From Pipra filicauda (lineage: Eukaryota; Chordata; Aves; Passeriformes; Pipridae): 64,000 bases of DNA. The stretch lies in contig NW_024104332.1 in NCBI RefSeq assembly GCF_003945595.2, forward strand, positions 3,968,001 to 4,032,000, read 5' to 3'. The position numbers and the translations under genes are program-made. Shown here piece by piece: positions 35,748 to 64,000 of the stretch. The stretch's first letter is position 1; each line of letters opens with the position of its first letter. The notes beneath the pieces are model-generated. The model was not told the DNA's origin. It worked only from the letters and a program-made list of their open reading frames with translations, and made no database searches.

Positions 35748-35974
35748 TTTTTTAAAAGAACAAACAAAAAAAAAAGTGGAGAGCACAGATGCAATAAAGG
35801 AACAAAAAAACCTAAGTAAGTTTGTACCCACATACTTTACAAAATAAAGCATGACAGAGGTACAAAACATTCTATATACTGAATGACCAACAAATAAATG
35901 CACTGTAACATTGTTCTCTCAAACACCATAAGCCTAACAGCTAAGCTCTGAAAATGACATTGACAGTAGGCATC

Positions 35975-35980
35975 TTTATT
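35975..35980 (-). promoter_or_regulatory. Candidate poly(A) signal AATAAA, COL5A2
   Basis: Minus-strand AATAAA, 23 nt downstream of the miR-29 site, followed by TG-rich sequence. Confidence 0.45.
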
Positions 35981-36002
35981 TCATCAGCCTTCTATAGTCA
36001 TT

Positions 36003-36010
36003 TAGCACCA
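36003..36010 (-). promoter_or_regulatory. miR-29 8-mer seed site in the COL5A2 3' UTR
   Basis: The minus strand reads TGGTGCTA, the same 8-mer found twice in the COL3A1 UTR. Many fibrillar collagen mRNAs are known miR-29 targets. Its function depends on the UTR reaching this far, about 1.16 kb past the stop. Confidence 0.65.
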
Positions 36011-37171
36011 TCACTTTTTTGTTGGGTTTTTTCTTTTTTTTTTTTGCCCTGCCTATCTCCTTTCTTGAAATAACAACAGAAGCATAGCACCTTTTAACAT
36101 CTAAAATAAAAACAGGAATATTAATTGCATCCCAACTTCCAGAGATGAGGTAGCTCATGCTAAGAAATGATGGAACTGTCCTGCCTTGACAACTCAAGGC
36201 CAGAAAGTCAAATTACTGGTGATGCATGTCTGAATGTCAGCTAAAACCAATGAATTTCTAAACTTCCTTTATTAGCAATTGGTCTGGTATACATGTGAAT
36301 GGTTTGCAGTGTACAGAAACTGGCACCATATATAAGACATCTCTATAATTTGATATGTAATGACTTCTTAGATGGGCAAGTATTGGAAAATCAACAAGTA
36401 TTTGGTTTAAGATGTATTTTTAAGATTAAGGATTATTTAATGGAATTATACCGATACATTGTGAGAAGTGAAGTCTGGCCTTAAAATTTTATATGTGGGA
36501 CACCCCTACTGAAAACTCACATTTACCCCAGTAGTGTTTTTACTTCATAAATTAATCATGGCTGTGGATCTCTCTTCTGAGTAGACTTACATAGGAAGGT
36601 GCAGGAAAAACAATACCAAACTAAGACGATCTTGCCTGAAGGTTTTCTTCTACAAAAGACACAGATTTCTGTGAATGTCTGTTGTACCGGCAACCACAGG
36701 AAGACAAACTGGGATAGAAGGAGTAGGTATGACTGAAATACAGCCAAGGGTTCACAGAAGTGCTCTACTTTTCTGTTATTCAGTACATATCAAAGCAAAA
36801 GAAATAATCCTTAGGGCTTTACATAGTCCCACATTAAAACTAACTATTTTGAATACCTGTAAATTTCAAAATTATTTGAAACGAAACCAAGGAAAAAGAT
36901 TCATAAGGATTCATACTACTTTTAAAAGGTGGTCATTGATCCTCTTAAAATTGTACTGTTGTACTAAAAAGTTGGTTCTAATCACTTAGAACATTTGCAA
37001 GTAAAATAAATATTCAAAAGGAGGCCGGGCATTTCGAAAGAGCTGTATATACAGTGCTGATCCAACATCAGCCATTACTTCAAGAGTCTCAGGATTAACT
37101 TCAATCAGTCTAAGTTCACGTGTTTAGTTGCTGCTGTTGGTTGGGTAGTGTGGTAATTTCCCCCCTTCCTC

Positions 37172-62495
<25,324 letters not shown>

Positions 62496-62980
62496 CTAAG
62501 ATTTCACATGACAAAATAACAACATTATTTTGCCCTAAAAAGCAGCACTATAAAGTAATTAAGGAGACATACTGAGTTTATAACAGAGAAATAATTCATG
62601 TTTTGAATTAGTTTATTACCTTTAAATTTTGCTTACATAATTTTGCTTCTATTACTTCTATGTGAATGCAAACTTTAAAAGCATGAACAGGATTTTTTTT
62701 CCTCAATGTTTACAAGACAAGGAAGCTTTCTATATGCAAGTACCACTATCCAGGAGCCCAAATCAGATCAAGGGACAGACTTGTCTCTCTAAAATCCTAG
62801 TATGTGTCTGTAATTTTACAAGGGCTTTTTTTTTTGCCTTCATTAGCAGCAAGGCTTAAGATTTAGACATAATAACACATCTGGGGTTGGTTGGGTGATT
62901 ATTTTTTGCACAGTGCAGATGACCTCACTGTTTCAGTACTATATTAAGTATAAAATCCCTGTAAGATTAGACTGGGTGCT

Positions 62981-63010
62981 CAAACAAACAAACAAACAAA
63001 CAAACAAAAA
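62981..63010. repeat. (CAAA)n microsatellite
   Basis: About seven CAAA units in an intron. Confidence 0.9.
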
Positions 63011-63359
63011 ATTCTTCCTAACATCTTCTTTGAATTTTATCTTTATATAGGAAATTAGCTTTTTGGAACTGATGGCTGTTAATATCACGTCTTCAGAACT
63101 AAAGTCCACCTCTTCATTGTATATTCTGCTTAGCTTTTAGGAGTTCAAAGCAGCTACTCCAATTTGACATCATCTGATGATCAAACTTGAAGCCAAGCTT
63201 CTCCTTTTCAAAAGCTGTAATCGATTCATCATGTGACAGCTTCTCCAAACATTTACTTATATAAGATAGTGCTTACCATATCAAAACCATTTATGACATG
63301 CACTAAAAGGTCTATCATTTAACTGTACACCCATCTTTTGTCTAGACTGTGCTTTTGTA

Positions 63360-63428
63360 AAGCAAGCTTGGACCAGATGATCCTCGAGCTCCCCTTCCAA
63401 CCTGCTGTTCTTTGACTCTACAATTATG
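63360..63428 (+). mobile_element. Old CR1 LINE 3' fragment
   Basis: The block cttggaccagatgatcctcgag followed by ccccttccaacct and a decayed ttctttgactcta tail matches the last 70 bp of CR1. It is more diverged than the copy at 7235-7460, so older, and antisense to COL5A2. Confidence 0.7.
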
Positions 63429-64000
63429 TTAACACTCTTCTTAAGATTTGTTTCCAAAACACAGTTTCATGAGCGCTGCCAGCTTCAAAACAACACAAAA
63501 CATCTGCTGATCTTGGCTATCTAACTGATTGAGAGTTTCTTCTTGTATAACATTTTCCTATCGTGTTTTAGGAGCGTAAAGGAAAAAAAAAGGAGCAACT
63601 GGGTGGAGGGTAAGTATAAGAAGTATAAGGAAGCCGTATGAGTTGTCTTTTCTCTCTTTGAAGACATTGTCTCAATGCTAAGAAAAAAGAATTGAGCACT
63701 TTCTTGAAAAGCAAGTGAGGGAAGTGCCACAAAGGCAGTGCTGCAGCCAGTGCAAGTTTTCCATTTCTGCCCAATCACACTGAGCCACGAAAGGCAGCAA
63801 ACATAATTTGTTCTATTGTGATGAACTGCAGCACATCTCTCTTGGGGTTCAGGCATTTGAGGTCATCTCAAAAAGTGTTCTTGGCCAAAACTAGAGGTTT
63901 CAGCTCTAGAAGGTACTGCTTCCATACTGACTGAGACCAGCAACCTCACTTGTAACACATCTTGTTATGCTTTGAATGAATGGGACAAGATTCCTGAGGA

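Larger units (their letters stand above)
35700..37171 (-). other. COL5A2: COL5A2 3' untranslated region (distal end approximate)
   Basis: Follows the COL5A2 stop on the minus strand. AT-rich, without transposon sequence. Candidate AATAAA signals lie at 35980-35975 and 35747-35742. I place the end near 35.7 kb, but the cleavage site is inferred; a shorter form ending near 35.95 kb is as plausible. Confidence 0.5.
62496..64000 (-). other. COL5A2 intron, right edge of window
   Basis: At least 1.5 kb with no collagen exon on the minus strand. It holds the (CAAA)n tract and a CR1 relic. Confidence 0.75.

Noticed and set aside
62496..64000. A further upstream COL5A2 exon
   Set aside because: No minus-strand stretch with glycine at every third codon and flanking splice sites was found; the remaining sequence is AT-rich intron.

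Overview
This 64 kb window is vertebrate nuclear DNA and almost certainly avian. It holds two fibrillar procollagen genes in tail-to-tail (convergent) order. COL3A1, the alpha1(III) chain, runs on the + strand. The window holds 46 coding exons from 1336 to the stop codon at 25684-25686, and the signal peptide, N-propeptide and first helix exons lie off the left edge. COL5A2, the alpha2(V) chain, runs on the - strand. The window holds its last 36 coding exons, from 62495 down to the stop at 37172-37174, and its 5' part lies off the right edge. Both sets of exons join in frame without a stop: 1,288 residues plus stop for COL3A1 and 1,108 residues plus stop for COL5A2. If the human layouts (51 and 54 exons) hold, these are exons 6-51 and 19-54; that numbering is from memory.

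Layout. 1-1335: COL3A1 intron. 1336-22549: 42 Gly-X-Y exons of 45, 54, 66, 99, 108 or 162 bp, separated by introns of about 90 bp to 1.3 kb. 23196-25686: four exons for the helix end, C-telopeptide and fibrillar C-propeptide. 25687 to about 26715: COL3A1 3' UTR with two 8-mer miR-29 seed sites and four AATAAA signals. About 26.7-35.7 kb: intergenic DNA with no convincing gene, holding two solo LTRs (about 31.17-31.70 kb and 32372-33719), simple repeats and a diverged duplicated segment. About 35.7-37.17 kb: COL5A2 3' UTR with a miR-29 site. 37172-41698: COL5A2 C-propeptide exons. 44523-62495: 32 helix exons. 62496-64000: COL5A2 intron with a CR1 relic.

The bird assignment rests on the collagen sequences, a CR1 LINE 3' end with its ATTCTATG tail inside a COL3A1 intron, and an endogenous-retrovirus LTR of a kind common in songbird DNA. 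A passerine is my best guess; the species cannot be named.

Both proteins are secreted fibril-forming chains. Type III homotrimers form fine fibrils in skin, vessels and gut. Alpha2(V) normally joins two alpha1(V) chains in heterotrimers that limit type I fibril diameter. The most interesting signals are small departures inside these familiar genes. COL5A2 has a cysteine where I recall serine in human COL5A2, giving the eight-cysteine pattern of homotrimer-forming chains. COL5A2 also has a five-residue C-propeptide deletion. COL3A1 has changed cross-link, integrin-binding and protease sites. Across the 32 helix exons shared in the window, the two genes have identical exon lengths in mirror-image order.
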